Source of the DNA: Notospermus geniculatus
Lineage: Eukaryota; Nemertea; Pilidiophora; Heteronemertea; Lineidae
Direction of reading: 5' to 3'
Assembly: GCA_002633025.1 (NCBI GenBank)
Contig: NMRB01000082.1
Coordinates: 503,080 to 567,079 of the forward strand
DNA: 64,000 nt
Shown here piece by piece: positions 11,614 through 24,860 of this stretch. Position numbers and translations under genes: made by a program. Below the pieces are notes generated by a model that saw only the letters and a program-made list of their open reading frames with translations, ran no database searches and had not been told where the DNA came from. Each line of letters opens with the position of its first letter. The first letter of the stretch is position 1.

Positions 11614-12234
11614 TTGTCGATAAATGTCAAACACGTTTTGCAGTGTAAAATGCCGGCCTTCGACTAGATTGATTCCCGACCTCACCGCCAGGTTTAAAAT
11701 ACTGAGGTCCGCATTGCCTGTCGTCATCAATCGCGTGGTCGTCCGAAAATTCCAAAGCAGCCGGTGAAACGCGCGTTGATTGGTTGAAAAACCAGTCAAC
11801 GCGTTTTTCGGACGATCACGTGATTACGGACGACAGGCGATACCGATCTCGATGTAAATATTCTATCAGCGAGCTGAGGAACGGAACGCGAGTTGTTCGC
11901 TACTAATCTTACTTTCCCCCACCAGATGGAGATATCTTCTCCCTATTATTACGAGCAACAAATTTATAAAGGAAACATCAATATTATGGTCATTTGCATT
12001 TATCTTATACAGAATACATCTTCAGTCAGAAACATTACTATCCAAACATTGTTTAATTTTTTTTCTCAAAAGGAAGGTTTAGAAATGATACATCTGCATT
12101 ATGCATGATCTGAGGGATTTCCGTGTTCCACACAACCTATGGAAACTATAGGGTCATGTGATCAGTCCGGATAGTCCACACCGGGTCCTCCTGCGTGCTA
12201 AACCATATTTCAGTGACGTGGGCATATCGCTTCA

Positions 12235-13389
12235 TTATTCTAAGAGCGTCTCACTTTTCACGTAGTCCTCTCCCCGCTTTCTCATCGCAGTCCTAAACGC
12301 TTTGTTCTGCGCGTAATAAATGAAAGGAAAACACGCGACCTGTGCATAGGATATCCATGTTGCTATGACGATAAACAAATGAGGGGCTGATCGGTTGGCG
12401 TCGAACATGTTCCAAATTGTCATGATTACATACGGAAGCCAGAAGGCTATAAAACAACACGTTACCGTCACGTATAATTGTGTAAGACGCTCGTTTTTAT
12501 ACGTCCGCATTTGTTGCAGTCTGTACGTTGCGACCTGAGGCTGATTTCGCAGGCCGACAACTGCTGGGTGAGGCGGTCCTGCTCCGAAACCTTGAAGCCA
12601 GTTCGTTATAGCCTGCCCAGTCGCTCCAGGCCCGAAGAAAGTCCAGTTGTGACTCCGAGCAGGCGTCACTGATATGGGGCGCATTTTCCGATGAGCGCGC
12701 ATGAAGACGAAAATCCTTGAATATATTGTCAAAATACATCCTAATGAAAGAATGAATATTAAAAAGAAACCCAGCGTGTCGTTGTCTCTGTAATATTGGT
12801 ATTCTAATGTACACTGAGCTTGTAATGGAATGAATTTGTACGTTCCGAAACCAAATACTGGGGGCAGTGCCATCAGTGACGCGAATCCCCACCCGACGCC
12901 AGAAATATACAAACATGTTACACCACGGAATTTCCTCGTGTGGAAATGGCTATGAACTACGTTCATATGGCGATCAACAGCGAGTACAAACAACGTAAAT
13001 AATGCTCCGTATGTGAAGAGAGTGTTTGCGAATGCGAAAATGACGCAAAACGCATGGCTGTACCGCCATGTTGATTCGTGAACGACGGTGGCGACGACCA
13101 ACGGGTGACACAATAACGCCTTGCCCATGTCTGCAGCTGATAAACTGATCATGTAATAAAATGGCGGCCGGTGAAATCGTTTATTTTTTGCGATGGTGTA
13201 TATGACGAGAAAATTCGTGGTGATCGCTATGAGACAGATGGCAATGAGAGACGCCGTCTTGCCGGCGATAGTGGCGACACTATCCGATGGTGTTGGATGG
13301 ACGTAACTACTGGTGTCATCGTCTAACTCCACGTCACATGATCCGTTTGGGCATGAATCATGTTCGGGATCGGCTTGTGGATGTTGCAT
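12235..13389 (-). CDS. Orphan class A (rhodopsin-family) GPCR, intronless
   Basis: 384 residues in one exon. The N-terminus is acidic and carries one NGS glycosylation site (15-17). Seven hydrophobic segments lie near 39-67 (Asn in TTNFLV), 75-102 (AAD), 112-138, 153-178 (Trp 167), 204-229, 305-328 and 336-360. Conserved points are Cys115 and Cys193 for the extracellular disulphide, DRH at 139-141 in place of DRY, FWLPY at 316-320 and FPFIYY at 354-359 in place of NPxxY. The position of the opsin retinal Lys is a Tyr, so it is not a bleaching opsin. Intracellular loop 3 is long and Gly/Pro-rich. It acts at the plasma membrane; ligand and G protein are unknown and I could not assign it to a named subfamily. 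It lies tail to tail with the GST. Confidence 0.9.
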   Translation of the reverse strand: MQHPQADPEHDSCPNGSCDVELDDDTSSYVHPTPSDSVATIAGKTASLIAICLIAITTNFLVIYTIAKNKRFHRPPFYYMISLSAADMGKALLCHPLVVATVVHESTWRYSHAFCVIFAFANTLFTYGALFTLFVLAVDRHMNVVHSHFHTRKFRGVTCLYISGVGWGFASLMALPPVFGFGTYKFIPLQAQCTLEYQYYRDNDTLGFFLIFILSLGCILTIYSRIFVFMRAHRKMRPISVTPARSHNWTFFGPGATGQAITNWLQGFGAGPPHPAVVGLRNQPQVATYRLQQMRTYKNERLTQLYVTVTCCFIAFWLPYVIMTIWNMFDANRSAPHLFIVIATWISYAQVACFPFIYYAQNKAFRTAMRKRGEDYVKSETLLE

Positions 13390-16300
13390 TTGTTTGTCAT
13401 TATCTCATCGAGGCATCTTTGAGAAAAGTGCTTATCCCAAACCGCCGAAAAGCATCATTCACTCGTACATTACGTTACAAGACACATTGCTTTTTCCACT
13501 TGTTTCTTTTGTTGTCGTTTTTATCGAAGAACAGTTCTACGTGCCATCATCCACATCTTATTTAAATCACAATGCAACACTTGATCTTGATTGGCCGAGG
13601 AAGATTTCAGTCCGTGACGTCAGATCAAACAGCCAATCTTAAGAAGGCATCAATACTCCTCTCTTCTGTCTTTCCGCGTGTTGGAATCTGAAACGACAGA
13701 ATGATATTTGAAATGGTACATTGATAATACATTTTTTGTATAGAGAGTCTGAGATCCTCAAAGACAACAGGTATTCCAGAAAATGTACCTGGCTTATCGA
13801 ATGCGAAACAAAACTTATGGCCGTATACCCTATATTTGTTGATCACCTGGGCAACCTCATGTCCAGCTAACCAACCTTGTAATCAGTTCCTGCTCGAAGC
13901 AATCAGACGAAAGAATTAGATATTTCTCTCATTAGGACAGGGTGGATTTGATTTGCTACTGATGAATGCAAAGATGTGATTGCCGTCATTCACTCGTGCA
14001 TGGGTGTCTTTTACGTTGGGGAACATGAAACTGCTGAGAATATTCTCGTAGCAACAATCCCGCCACGACTAAAACCACTAAACAGATCAAATTCCCAACC
14101 CTCTCGTACACACTCCACACTTGAACAGCTAAATCTATCTCCGATCAATTATCTTTCTTTTGTGTGTTTTGTCCGTCCTTTTGCCTGTCTTAATTATGCA
14201 TGTACGTTTCCGAAAATCAGTCTCGAGCTTCCGCACAGAAAAAACGGAACATCATTTCTGAATTGAGTGGGACGCACACACTTCCTGCTCCGCGGTGAAA
14301 ACCAAGCGACGAAATCGATTGCAAATAAAAAGAACATATCGCCGTCATTGACAAAGGTAATTACATCTGCGACCAGCGATACAGCGCACAAGTCGGCCCT
14401 TTGATCGTCGACATCAAATTGTCAGCCACTCGTTGCCGTATGGATGATATATCATCACTAATCCACACTTCACGTCCTGCAGCATCCACGGGGAGAGATA
14501 AAGCTAATAGCATTATCCATATATTTACTCCGCTGCCCTTAGCACAGGAACAGGCCGTCTGCAAGGAACTGATAGGTTGTTGGTGGGCAATTCTCACCGA
14601 AGAAGCAATCAGATGTGTCCGAGGGCCCCGCCGTGGGTTAGGATGGGAGCGAGCTGTACCATGTTTAACCGTGTGAGAAATCTTCCAGCTATTTGGCAAC
14701 TTGAGAAACTGTACGACGGAGGGCGTACGTATACCTTAGCCGAGTCCCTGTGTTCTACGTCAGAACCTTTTGTGCTTCGAAAGGGTAAAAACGTTGCATG
14801 AACGATGGGCTGGAAATTAACTACGGTAAAACCTCGCTGGCGTCTGAAAGAAGAGAACCAATCAGCTAGATTGAGAAAAGCCGGCAGGGTCTTTTTAGCA
14901 GGTGTTGGCATTCAAGTTAATGAACCAACCTGCAAGATGTGAAACTACGGTATACACGACCAAGAGTGGAAACACAACATGTTCTCAAGAAGGAATCACG
15001 CTCCGTTCCACTCTGAAGATGACTGGACACAAAGATGGTCATGTTGCCTATCAATAGAGCGTTTTTATCCTGTTCTTGGCAAACTTGCGTGCAACTTGCA
15101 ATCTTGCCGCAGAGCTATAAATTTACATCCCAACACTAGCAGATCTGACTAATTATGCCATTACCAGAAGGATGCGAAGCCGTAATTAATGTGTATCTTC
15201 TTTCACGTTGTGAGTGAAAAGTACATGATCGATTCGAAGGCAGATAATGTTAGGATATACGAGTGAGTCTAAGTAACGTCGTTTCCTGTTGTTTGCACTG
15301 AAAGGAAATTAAAGTGGTCCGCGCATGGTTTGGAAGAGGATGATTTATTAAAGCAGAAACCAAAAAGATCACGAAAGCTTATTGCGCTAGGAAAAACAGG
15401 TCTGGTGTTCAAAAAGCAAACGTTTTTCTTGTTTCTTCGCTGCCATTCCCAAAGGTGTCGTTAACCTGGATTGATGGCCCCCGTGAAATTCTCCAGTACT
15501 TTACCAGTCAACCATACGAATAAAGCTTTCCCTGGGGTTTTCGGGCGTCAATTAATCTTCTGTGATGCAAACTGGCAAGGTACGCTCAAGATTAAGCCAT
15601 GAACGTTGGATGCCAATAGACACATGTCATATAAAGTCTTCGTAATCAGTAAATGGACATCTTCGACATCACCAATCTATTTAAAGGCGCTGCGCCACGT
15701 GAGATTTTCTCGTTAGACCGATAGAGTTGCGATGTACATGTATATTAAACTTTGAAATTTATCTTTCGTTTCCACTTCGTATCTACGTATCTTCGTATCC
15801 TTTAAAAATTCAAGATGCACCATAACTCTCTCGGTCTTACATGATATGCTAAAAGACGCACTGGCGGCAGGGACATTTGTGGCACCAACCATCTCCAGAA
15901 ATACATTAGGTCCTTGAAGGGAAGTCCAATTTCGTATTTCGTACTTCGTGTTTCGTCAGATTTGCGAAACCTCAGTAGTGTTGGCTTCCTTACACTTAGG
16001 CTGAGACCAATGACGCAAACGACCGTAGAGAGCCAACTCGCTCAGGAAAACTCTCACGTGAAGCAGCAATTTCATATCACACACTGATCTTACACGAATG
16101 AATCTAAAGCATGTCGAAAATGAGTTGAATTCTGATCGGCCCAGGATTGATTGACCACCCTACTATCCTCTGAACACAGCCTGTTATCGATAAGTAATCG
16201 AATTTATTCCTGGTCGATATCCAATTAACAAGATGGATCATTTTGACGTTGAACGCTTAAAAAGAATAGCCAGGAGGAATCATCAGTTCTGATGTCCTGC

Positions 16301-16441
16301 CCAGAGCAGAACCGATCATAAACTAATTTCACGTTTTACAGCATATCTCCGAAAAATACCACATTTCCGTTTTTCAATTGAAGGACATTCTAAGGGACTT
16401 GGAGGGACGAAGACTAGACCTACACGTTCATGTATAGGCAA
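13390..16441. other. No gene recognised
   Basis: This holds the 5' flank of the GPCR and intergenic sequence. Open frames here are short, lack splice-site context and match no family I know. No clear repeat was picked out. Confidence 0.5.
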
Positions 16442-16594
16442 TAGGGAGTTTAAGAAACCAAACGATAAACGTTAACTTTACGACAACGTTATTTTTTGTA
16501 CCGAAAATGCAATATATAATCTGGTGAATTCGCAGTATGAAAAATAACGTTGTCGTAAAGTTAACGTTTATCGTTTGATTTCTTAAACTCCCTA
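16442..16594. mobile_element. MITE family A, copy 4
   Basis: Near-perfect 45 bp inverted arms, TAGGGAGTTTAAGAAACC to GATTTCTTAAACTCCCTA, flanked by TA. This is the cleanest copy of the family outside the duplicated block. Confidence 0.85.
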
Positions 16595-16605
16595 ATTTTA
16601 GATCC

Positions 16606-16797
16606 AGCCGGTAGGATTATAAGTTCTGAGATAGGTGGATCCCGTAATCACGAAAACGCAGCGGATAAAAAAAAGATTTGATTGGACAAAACCCATTGAC
16701 TGTTTTCTGTTGACCAATCAGAGCGTTGGAAATGACGATCACGTGAATTACGGACGACAAGCGCAACCAATCTCTATATTCAATCCTACCGGTGAGA
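16606..16797. repeat. Dispersed repeat family C
   Basis: Begins CCGGTAGGATTATAAGTTC and ends CAATCCTACCGGTGAG, a short inverted pair. It shares GACGATCACGTGAATTACGG and the TTGGTT/AACCAA-type words with the copy at 8537. Confidence 0.55.
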
Positions 16798-18876
16798 TCT
16801 GGAACCAATCTAAAGCAATTTTTGCCCATTATTTTTTGTGGACACCGACGCCATCGTTGTCGCTGGTCGTATCAAATTGGTACAGCTATTAGCTACGTGT
16901 TCATTGTATATAACCGAGGCAATTTTCAGGAGAGCTCTGCACTTCGGGTCAAATTGCTACCTACTTGAGCATCAGGCTGATTGGAAGTGGCTTAGAAACC
17001 TCATGGGAGGTATTTTCATTTTACGTGACTGATTGACGAGATCCGCCGAATGACCTTCAGGGGAAAGAATTGTAACACGGCAGTTGTAACAGATCTTTAT
17101 GAATGTCTTCGAAGCACCAGCGGTAACAAATTAATGAGGTGCGTGACCCTGGTAACGAAATATCCCAGATAAATTTCGAGTTCATCAATCAAAATGTGTA
17201 AATCTCTTACACTGCACAGTTCGGGAAGGTGGGGTAAGCCGCCATAACTAGGCATGTAGTGCTGACCGCAAAAATTGTTGTGACTGCGCCGAAAACGAAA
17301 ACGGTGAAGTGTGCTGCAGGTTGGAGGCGATAACTGTCCTTATCGAGTTGAAACATCCAACAGTAATAGCTCACAGATTGCGGCGAACTATTTTCAATCT
17401 TCCAACAACCTATTCACACCCATTCACTTCCCCTCGATGACGATTTGTCGAAATTGAACAAGCCTGATAATTTGTTAGCCTTCCCGACTTGAATACCGTA
17501 TAGAGATTTATAACCTGAGCACGTGTCGGCAAGATTGTGGTGAATTTTGCGCACAGAAAATTACCTGTTATCATCGCTTTGCCAAGTTCAGGTGCCATTG
17601 AAAATGCATCCTGGGATTTCGTTCGGACTGGGTAAGTCATGACGTCATGGGGCTTATGTGGATGGCGGACAAGCAAGGTCACGGGCCCAACACTGTCCAA
17701 CGCCAACAATCTAATTCGTAAAAGGCCTCTCATTCCTGATGGCAAAAGCTTATTTCGCCGCGAAACACACTTCGTGTTGAATTAACCTATTCGACCTCAT
17801 ATTCACATCAGGACATACAAATCAGAACTCATGCCATAATTGCCTCCGGTTTCCGTAAAATACTACCAACTAGATAATAGCTTATAAATATTCATAACTT
17901 ACATCGTATGATCGACTGCTTCGCTTTATCCCTGGCGGATTGGCTTCACATCATAACTATATTTTAATAGTCTGCTATAATACCATGCGCGGAGCTTCTC
18001 CGCCGATATCCGGGGAGAAAAAAGACCAGCGACAGATTTGACAGCGAAATAACAGCGACGTGAGCTACATCATTAAGATTTCCGTCACTCATCATCCTGA
18101 AACCAAGATTATAAATCCTCATCAAATATGTCATATTTCATTTGCCGATATCCAGTTTCAGCAGCCGACATTTGTGATGTCAGAATGCTTGGCCTCGGTG
18201 GAATGGTGCTGTGGAAACACCCGTGTGGAAACATCGGCAGTTGTAACCGCTGATGTTACGGGTTCGAGTTCCTGTCGGACTCATTCTTCAAGCAAGCTTC
18301 AAATTGTTTGAAACACTTGAATAAATGGATGAAACTGGGTTATTCAACATGTTGAAGCAGCAATTATATTTTTCATCATCAAGTTAAAAAGAGAACTGAC
18401 GGCTCGTTTTCCATGAATCCCAAACAGTCAATCAAACGATTTGGAAGATGAATGACGTCGCTTGATTCAATTAAATTAGACATGCAATATCTAACGAGAT
18501 CTCTGTCAACACGCTTAGTAGAAATTAGTGCCAATGCATTACATAATGACGTCAGATTTCATGCGTGGCCAATGTTGGCTCTGGATGAATGTATCGAGCG
18601 ATTGCTGGTCGTGTTTTGCATTTCAATGAAATCGTGGATCAGAATCCCATTTATGATAATATACCGAGGGAAACTGCATCTTGTCTGATGAAGTAGGTTT
18701 CCATATGCACCTTATTCTTTGCAATAACAGATCACTAGCTAGGAGACAACGTAACGTTACGATTATGGACCTAGACGTGTCGAAACCGTGCGACAAGCAG
18801 CTAAACCGTTGCAGTGGAATCAGATCTTAAGCCTCGTTTCCACAGCGGTTTCTGAATTTTGTTCATTCCTGTTAGT
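16798..18876. other. No gene recognised
   Basis: Non-coding by inspection; only short unsupported open frames and no clear repeat structure. Confidence 0.45.
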
Positions 18877-19444
18877 ATGGCGTTCCATTAGTATCAAAAT
18901 TCACCTGAAACGCCACGTTTAATTCAATTTAAGGTGGCGTGTAATTATTTAAGGTGGCGTATAAATTACACGCCACCTTAAATAATTACACACACTGTTA
19001 GAAATTTTTGTAATATTTTTAAAGAAATTGCCTGCAGCAGAGTTTCAGGAACTTCATACATATGGTGTGATTTGTGTTCCTGTATTAGTTCCAGAATGAT
19101 ACTTTCTGAGAACGTATTAAAATATAATTTGGTCAGCCTCCAGTCAAGTTTCTGTTAACATTTACATGTATTTCAGTCTGTAATTTTACAGATCACGTCC
19201 TGAGACTATGCTGCAGGAATTTTCTGTAAAATCCTGTTTTTTCTAACAGTGCACCACCTTAAATCGAATTATACGCCACCTTAAAATGGATTTATACGCC
19301 ACCTTAAATCGAATTATACGTCAGCTTAAATAATTATACGCCACCTTAAATCGATTGATACGTAGTCTTAAATAATTACACGCCACCTTAAATTGAATTA
19401 AACGTGGCGTTTCAGGTGAATTTTGATACTAATGGAACGCCATA
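18877..19444. mobile_element. Foldback element with internal tandem repeats and a nested element
   Basis: The outer arms are about 75 bp: ATGGCGTTCCATTAGTATCA on the left and TGATACTAATGGAACGCCAT on the right. Inside the right half the motif ACGCCACCTTAAATCGAATT recurs five to six times at about 22 bp steps. A second element (18993-19251) bounded by CACTGTTAGAAAT and TTTCTAACAGTG sits inside. Confidence 0.8.
18993..19251. mobile_element. CACTGTTAG-ended MITE nested in the 18.9 kb element
   Basis: Ends CACTGTTAGAAAT and TTCTAACAGTG. Internally it has repeated CTGTAAAATT words, shared with the copy at 38847-39179. Confidence 0.7.
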
Positions 19445-22400
19445 TGTTTGCAATGGCCGACAGACATTGCAAAAGAGACCAAGACCCAAGGAAACTGCAG
19501 GCAGACACTGCTGTTGGGTTGATAGCTACATTGTGCAGCTTTTCTTTCTAGTGTGCTAAAGCTTCATGACTTCTGTACACCACAACATGGGGTAGTGAAA
19601 GGGTTGAATATTCTATAATGAAGGACGAACTCTCATATCAGCCACTACAGGAGCCATCACTTTGCTGGGATCCCATTTCCGCCCAACGTGACACTCCTTA
19701 TACCAGTCGCGGATGTCTTGCCTGAGGCTTCACATGAATCGATATCTCCGCCAACAAGAAGCGAGATTCATTTCTCCCGAAAATCTACTCGACTAAACAA
19801 GTCAAATTTCCTGGAGCTAACTACGTTCATCCGAAAGGAACGTTGTCGACTGTTTACTCTCTCTGAGAGGGTAACTATGTTTGGCGATCTGATGTTCAAT
19901 ATTCTTATCATACGGGTGTTAGGTGGAAAATTCTATGAAGCAAACTACAAAATGCACTCAAGTAGATCAATCTGAGTGTGAAAGATTCAGATGTGTCGTA
20001 GACGATCATGTTCAAGCTTTTAGCCAAACGTGTGAGCTTGTATTTGAATACGACTCACAGCTGCAGGAAAGAAAAGGAACGAAACGAAATCAGAGAAATG
20101 CGTGGGGAGAAATCATTATTTGCCAGCCCAAGTTACAGGTGCATTATTTTGTGTTTGTGGAACCTGCGGGCACATCATGAAGAAAGGTATAATTGGATGA
20201 GCCAAGGGCGTAGGCTGGTGTGAGCCTCGGGAGGTGCACATTTTTGTTCTGCTCAGAGCAGTGGGATTGTGCGAAGGTTCAGAATATTATATAGGGCCTT
20301 TCCCATACGAATATCAAAACATTGTATTCTATATGTAGAAGAGACGCGGCGTCAACGTTTTTAAGTAGCACACCTCAACCTCACCAACCTTAACAAAGAG
20401 GTGGCCTGATAAACATCCATCTCGTCTTTACACACTCCCCAGGAATATGAATGCGAGCATTGGCTGACCAACACCATTTATGATCACTTCGCAGTCATCC
20501 TCATCCATTCTCTTATTAAATTGTTGCATTTGGAGGTATTCAGGTCTTGGCAGACTCCGGACTATGGCCGAACATCTCCGGCAGACGATTATCGAAGTGT
20601 CACGTAGTCATCTTGTTGTAACCGACCCAAGCGGCCAACTACATTATTGATAGCCTCGTTACTGTCAGACACAAATTGAGTTCCCCCAACCGTCCAATAG
20701 CGAAGATTATTCACAATTTCATGATGGCACAGATATCATCGTTGCTTCCACGTCAAGAGACGCGGAGAGGCATAAATAACTTGAAATGCCTTGTGACGGG
20801 GTAACGCGTTTTCCATTAGGAGTGGCTGTTAACCCAATCCAATCATATGCAAGATTGACGCCGGGGTCTATTGAAATGTAGCGATCGTTCGTATCATTTA
20901 CGGGTTCTCGCCATGATAATCGTATCAGCGCCACCGAGACAACGGTTTGGGTTTCCGGGAAGGCACGTTGCCATGACAGACATTTGGATGTGAATGACGT
21001 TAACTCAGGCTGGCGATTTCAAAGAGAACATATATTATTGTTTCTCTGGTCAAGTTTGAAAAGCCCCCCCCCCCCCTCCCCATCCGTCACATGAATGCCC
21101 ATAGACTTATAAAAAAGATAAGAGACTCTACTGGTTAGTAGTGTAGGGCAGCTTGACGAAGTGACAGCTGAAAGGAAATGGTCACTAGATTCGCAATGGC
21201 GACATGCTATGACGCTCTCTCGGTTGAGCTATCAGCAGATACGTGTTCGATCCGACATCCTGGGATGGCTACAGACACTGAACATATGCACCACTACACT
21301 GGTTCAGGGAGTGACTCTTTGCACCACTTTACTGTTCAGGCCGCAACTCCTTGCCGAGCTGGTTCCACAGACATCGTGTTCATCCGTTCTTACAACGGAA
21401 AGAGCTGAAAACTGCTGTAGTGGAAACGGGCCATTGCTTTCCATGTACAGTACATACAATAAGATGGCGAAACATCGCAGCCGCCGGTAATAGGCACCCA
21501 TCTCAGATCCGCCTATTCGACACACAGAGACGGATGTCTCATGGCAACCTCATCCCCAGATCTCTTACCATTACTCTCAAACAGAAAGATCACGTTCATC
21601 AAACATGCTAAATGGAATGGATACGAGGATGGATCAAGCAGGATAAGTCATTGGCAGAATCGATAGATGAAAAATTGCGTGTAATGAGAGACTGATCTTC
21701 TTGCAATATGGGGAAATAATGACACCAGGTAAGACATCCTGGAGCTGTTTGTCTCGATAAGGATGTGTACGCCAGACACTAACCAGAAAGGTTAGGGACA
21801 ACATTAACCCACTGTCGGAATGGAGCAGATCTAGCCGAAGGGCAGAACAGCGGGACCTCATTACCGTTGGCGTTTGCGGTATTAACCTTAGGCAATCGAA
21901 AATCCACACTGACAATTCGGTTTCACGAAAAGGATTTAAACAAGTTCGAAATCGACAGTTGTAATGGAATTAGAATTCTCCTCTTGTTTAGGCAAGGAAT
22001 GATGTTATCATGCTCAAGCCAGCGTGAAATCGAATTCTGTTCAAATGATCAATGATGTTTGTTTGAGAGGCAGTGGATTAGGCGATTAGAATCTTGTAAA
22101 TGGATGAACGAGGCAGTCAAGGCATCTGTTGTAAGATTATGGCGAGAGGCAACCTGCTGAGTGTACTGGATGCGCTGATCATTCGTAACGCGTCGAGTTT
22201 GAGCAGGGGCTGATTGACAAAGGATTCTTGATTTTAACCGTGAAAGTCCCGAATATTCAAACGCGAAGTAGAACCGACAGCCCTGTGGACTAGGATGACG
22301 GTCCTTTTTCACCAAGCTCCCGTAGCGACTTACGTACCCCTAACAACCCGTAGTGACTAAGGTGATATTCATAAAAAAAAACCAATAGGGACCCGTCTAC

Positions 22401-22530
22401 TTATCCCGCAACTCTAGACCAACCTTAGATGCTACAGGTTAGATGTTACGCCTTAAAAAATAAAATTCGCATGTCTACATGCATGCACCGCTGAATGATA
22501 AAGAAACTGCGCTTATGAGCAAAGTATATA
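19445..22530. other. No gene recognised; poly-C run near 21065
   Basis: No supportable coding exon. A run of about 14 C lies at 21065-21078. Confidence 0.45.
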
Positions 22531-24150
22531 TTAGAAGCAGGTTGTGAATCACCATGACAGCAGATATGGCAATGAAATTACCATTTCCAGGAAGCAGAAA
22601 TATCAATGTTTTCATAAAATGGTGTCTTCAAGGATTCTGGGTACACCTATTGATACGAAAAAGGAGAGGCAAAACTCACAATTTTGCACCGGCTCTTCTT
22701 ATCATTTTCGAAACGCAATGACAAGTACTGAAACAAAAACAGGCGACTGTAGAAACATTTCAGGGTACGAAGTGTGCATTTTATTTTGTTAATGTCAGAA
22801 TGACGTGCCTTGGAATCATTCATGTGGAAAAGGCCGGATATTATGAGCCCATCAAAGATTAGAGGCAGATTGTAAATCACCATGACGGTTAATATGATGA
22901 AGATTCTTCGATTTTCAGGAAGAGGAAATAGCATTGTTTCCATAAAATGGTGTCTTCAAGGGTTCTGGTTTAACCTACTGATCCTTTCTTGAAGAAAAAG
23001 GAGAGGCAAAATTCAAAATATTTGCACACCTTCTTTTCCTTATCATCTCCGATATGCAGTGATGCACACGAAAACAACAGGATGAGTGTAGAGACAATTA
23101 GGGTGTTTGTTTTGTTTTCTGGTCAGGTTGATGTGTATCGAAATCAGTTGTATGGAAAAGGCCAGATATTATGAGCAAATTAAAGAAAAAAGCAGGTTGT
23201 AAATCTCCATGACGGCCGATATTGTAAAGAAACTACCATTTTCGGGAAGAAGCAATATCAATGTTTTCATAAAATGCTCTCTTCAAGGATTCTGGGTACA
23301 ATGACTGATCCTTTCTTGAGGAAAAAGGAGAGGCAAAATTCATAATGAGACAATTAATAATTAAAAGCAGGTTCTAAATCATCATGACGGTTGATGTGAT
23401 GAAGAAACTTTGATTTTCATGAAGGGGCAATACCAATGTTTCCATTTAAAAAGTGTCTTCAATTTTTGGGTACACCAAATGATACTTTCTTGACGAAAAA
23501 GGAGAGGCAAAATTCACAATGAGGTAATTTGATTAAAAGCAGGTTGTTAATCACCATGACGGCTGATATGGTAACGAAACTACCATTTTCAGGAAGCCGA
23601 AACACCAATGTTTTCATAAAATTGTGTCTTCAAGGGTTCTTGGAACACCTACTGATCCTTTCTTGGCGAAAAAGGAGAGGCGAAATTCAAAAAATTTTGC
23701 AACCGTTCTTCTCGATCTCCTTATCGTTTCCGGTATGCAATGATTGATGTACATTTACAGGAAAACAACAGGACGACTGCAGAGACATTTTAGGGTATTA
23801 TTTTCTTTTATGGTCAGGTGGATGTGTGTCGCAATGAGTCGTATGGAAAAAGCCACGTGCTATGAGCTAATTAAAGATACATGCAGGTTGTAAATTGCCA
23901 TGGCGGCTGATATGGTAAAGAAACTACCATCATTTTTAGGAAGAAGAAATACCAATCTTTTCAAAAAATGGCGTCTTCAAGGGTTATGGGAACACTGACT
24001 GATCCTTTCTTGACGAAAAAGGAGGCAAAATTCACAATTTTCGCACACGCTCTTCTCATCGTTTCCGATATGCCAATGAAGTACGCGAGAACAACAGGTC
24101 AACAGTAGAGACATTTCAGGATGTCGGTGTGCATTTTATTTTGTTTCATG
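22531..24150. repeat. Degenerate tandem array, about six units
   Basis: Each unit begins with AGCAGGTTGTAAATCACCATG or similar, followed by GCTGATATGG, CAATGTTTTCATAAAATGG, GTCTTCAAGG and AAAAAGGAGAGGCAAAATTC. Starts lie near 22531, 22865, 23190, 23365, 23540 and 23885. Units are about 330 bp, with shorter ones of about 175 bp lacking the second half. Units are clearly diverged, so the array is old. Confidence 0.8.
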
Positions 24151-24707
24151 GTCAGGATGAGAATTAATCTACCTTGGCTCGTGGTTAATTCGAACCAATA
24201 GCGTCATCGCCTCACGGAGATGACAGGCGCAAGTATGCATAAATACCAATTGGTGTTATATAGCCAGAGATGAAATATACCACAACAACTGTACGCTTAG
24301 AGCTCCTTCAATACGTCGGAGGATGGAAATAGGATCCAATTACAAAATTCCTCATCCCAAGCCAGCTACGGCAATTCACGGATGACGTCTGAACTCCACG
24401 GCCGATTCAAGCCCCGGCATATTAACTTAGCACTCAGATTATCAGAGGTAACGGACGCGCGATGACTAGATAAACAAACAGCGAGCACTCGTGGGACTTT
24501 TATCTAATTTATCTACCATCTGGATCGACAGGAAGGTGAGGACATCGTCAAATATAGATTCGCGGAAAATATTATCAGCAGAACGTGTAGGCTGTGAAAA
24601 TCATTAATGAATTCGTCTGAGAACGACGTGAAATTCAGGTGACAATGTGAATGAGAGAAATTGAAATCGCAAGTTGTCAAACTGTGAGAAATATTACTAG
24701 TAGTTTG

Positions 24708-24860
24708 GTTCCAGATCTCGCCGCTAGGGCTGAATACCGAGATCGGCAGCGCCTCGGTATCTTCCATAATTACGTATCGTCCGAAAAGTAGCCAATGAAA
24801 AACTCGTTGATTGGTTGAACACCATTGCTCTTGACCAATCAGCGCGTCACAGACATGCCG
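24708..24860. repeat. Dispersed repeat family C, diverged copy
   Basis: Shares CCAGATCTCGCCG, TTGATTGGTTGAA and GACCAATCAGCGCGT-type words with the copies at 8537 and 16606. Confidence 0.45.

Larger units (their letters stand above)
9418..12547. repeat. Duplicated block, copy 2
   Basis: Second copy of 6236-9416. It lacks MITE A copy 1 and carries an extra foldback element at 10821-11067. It runs on without a break into the full-length GPCR, so this end of the block is the well-joined one. Confidence 0.85.

Noticed and set aside
13976-14911. Possible exons near 14.0-14.9 kb
   Set aside because: Open frames of 65-112 codons on both strands with no domain, leader or phase-consistent splice partners.
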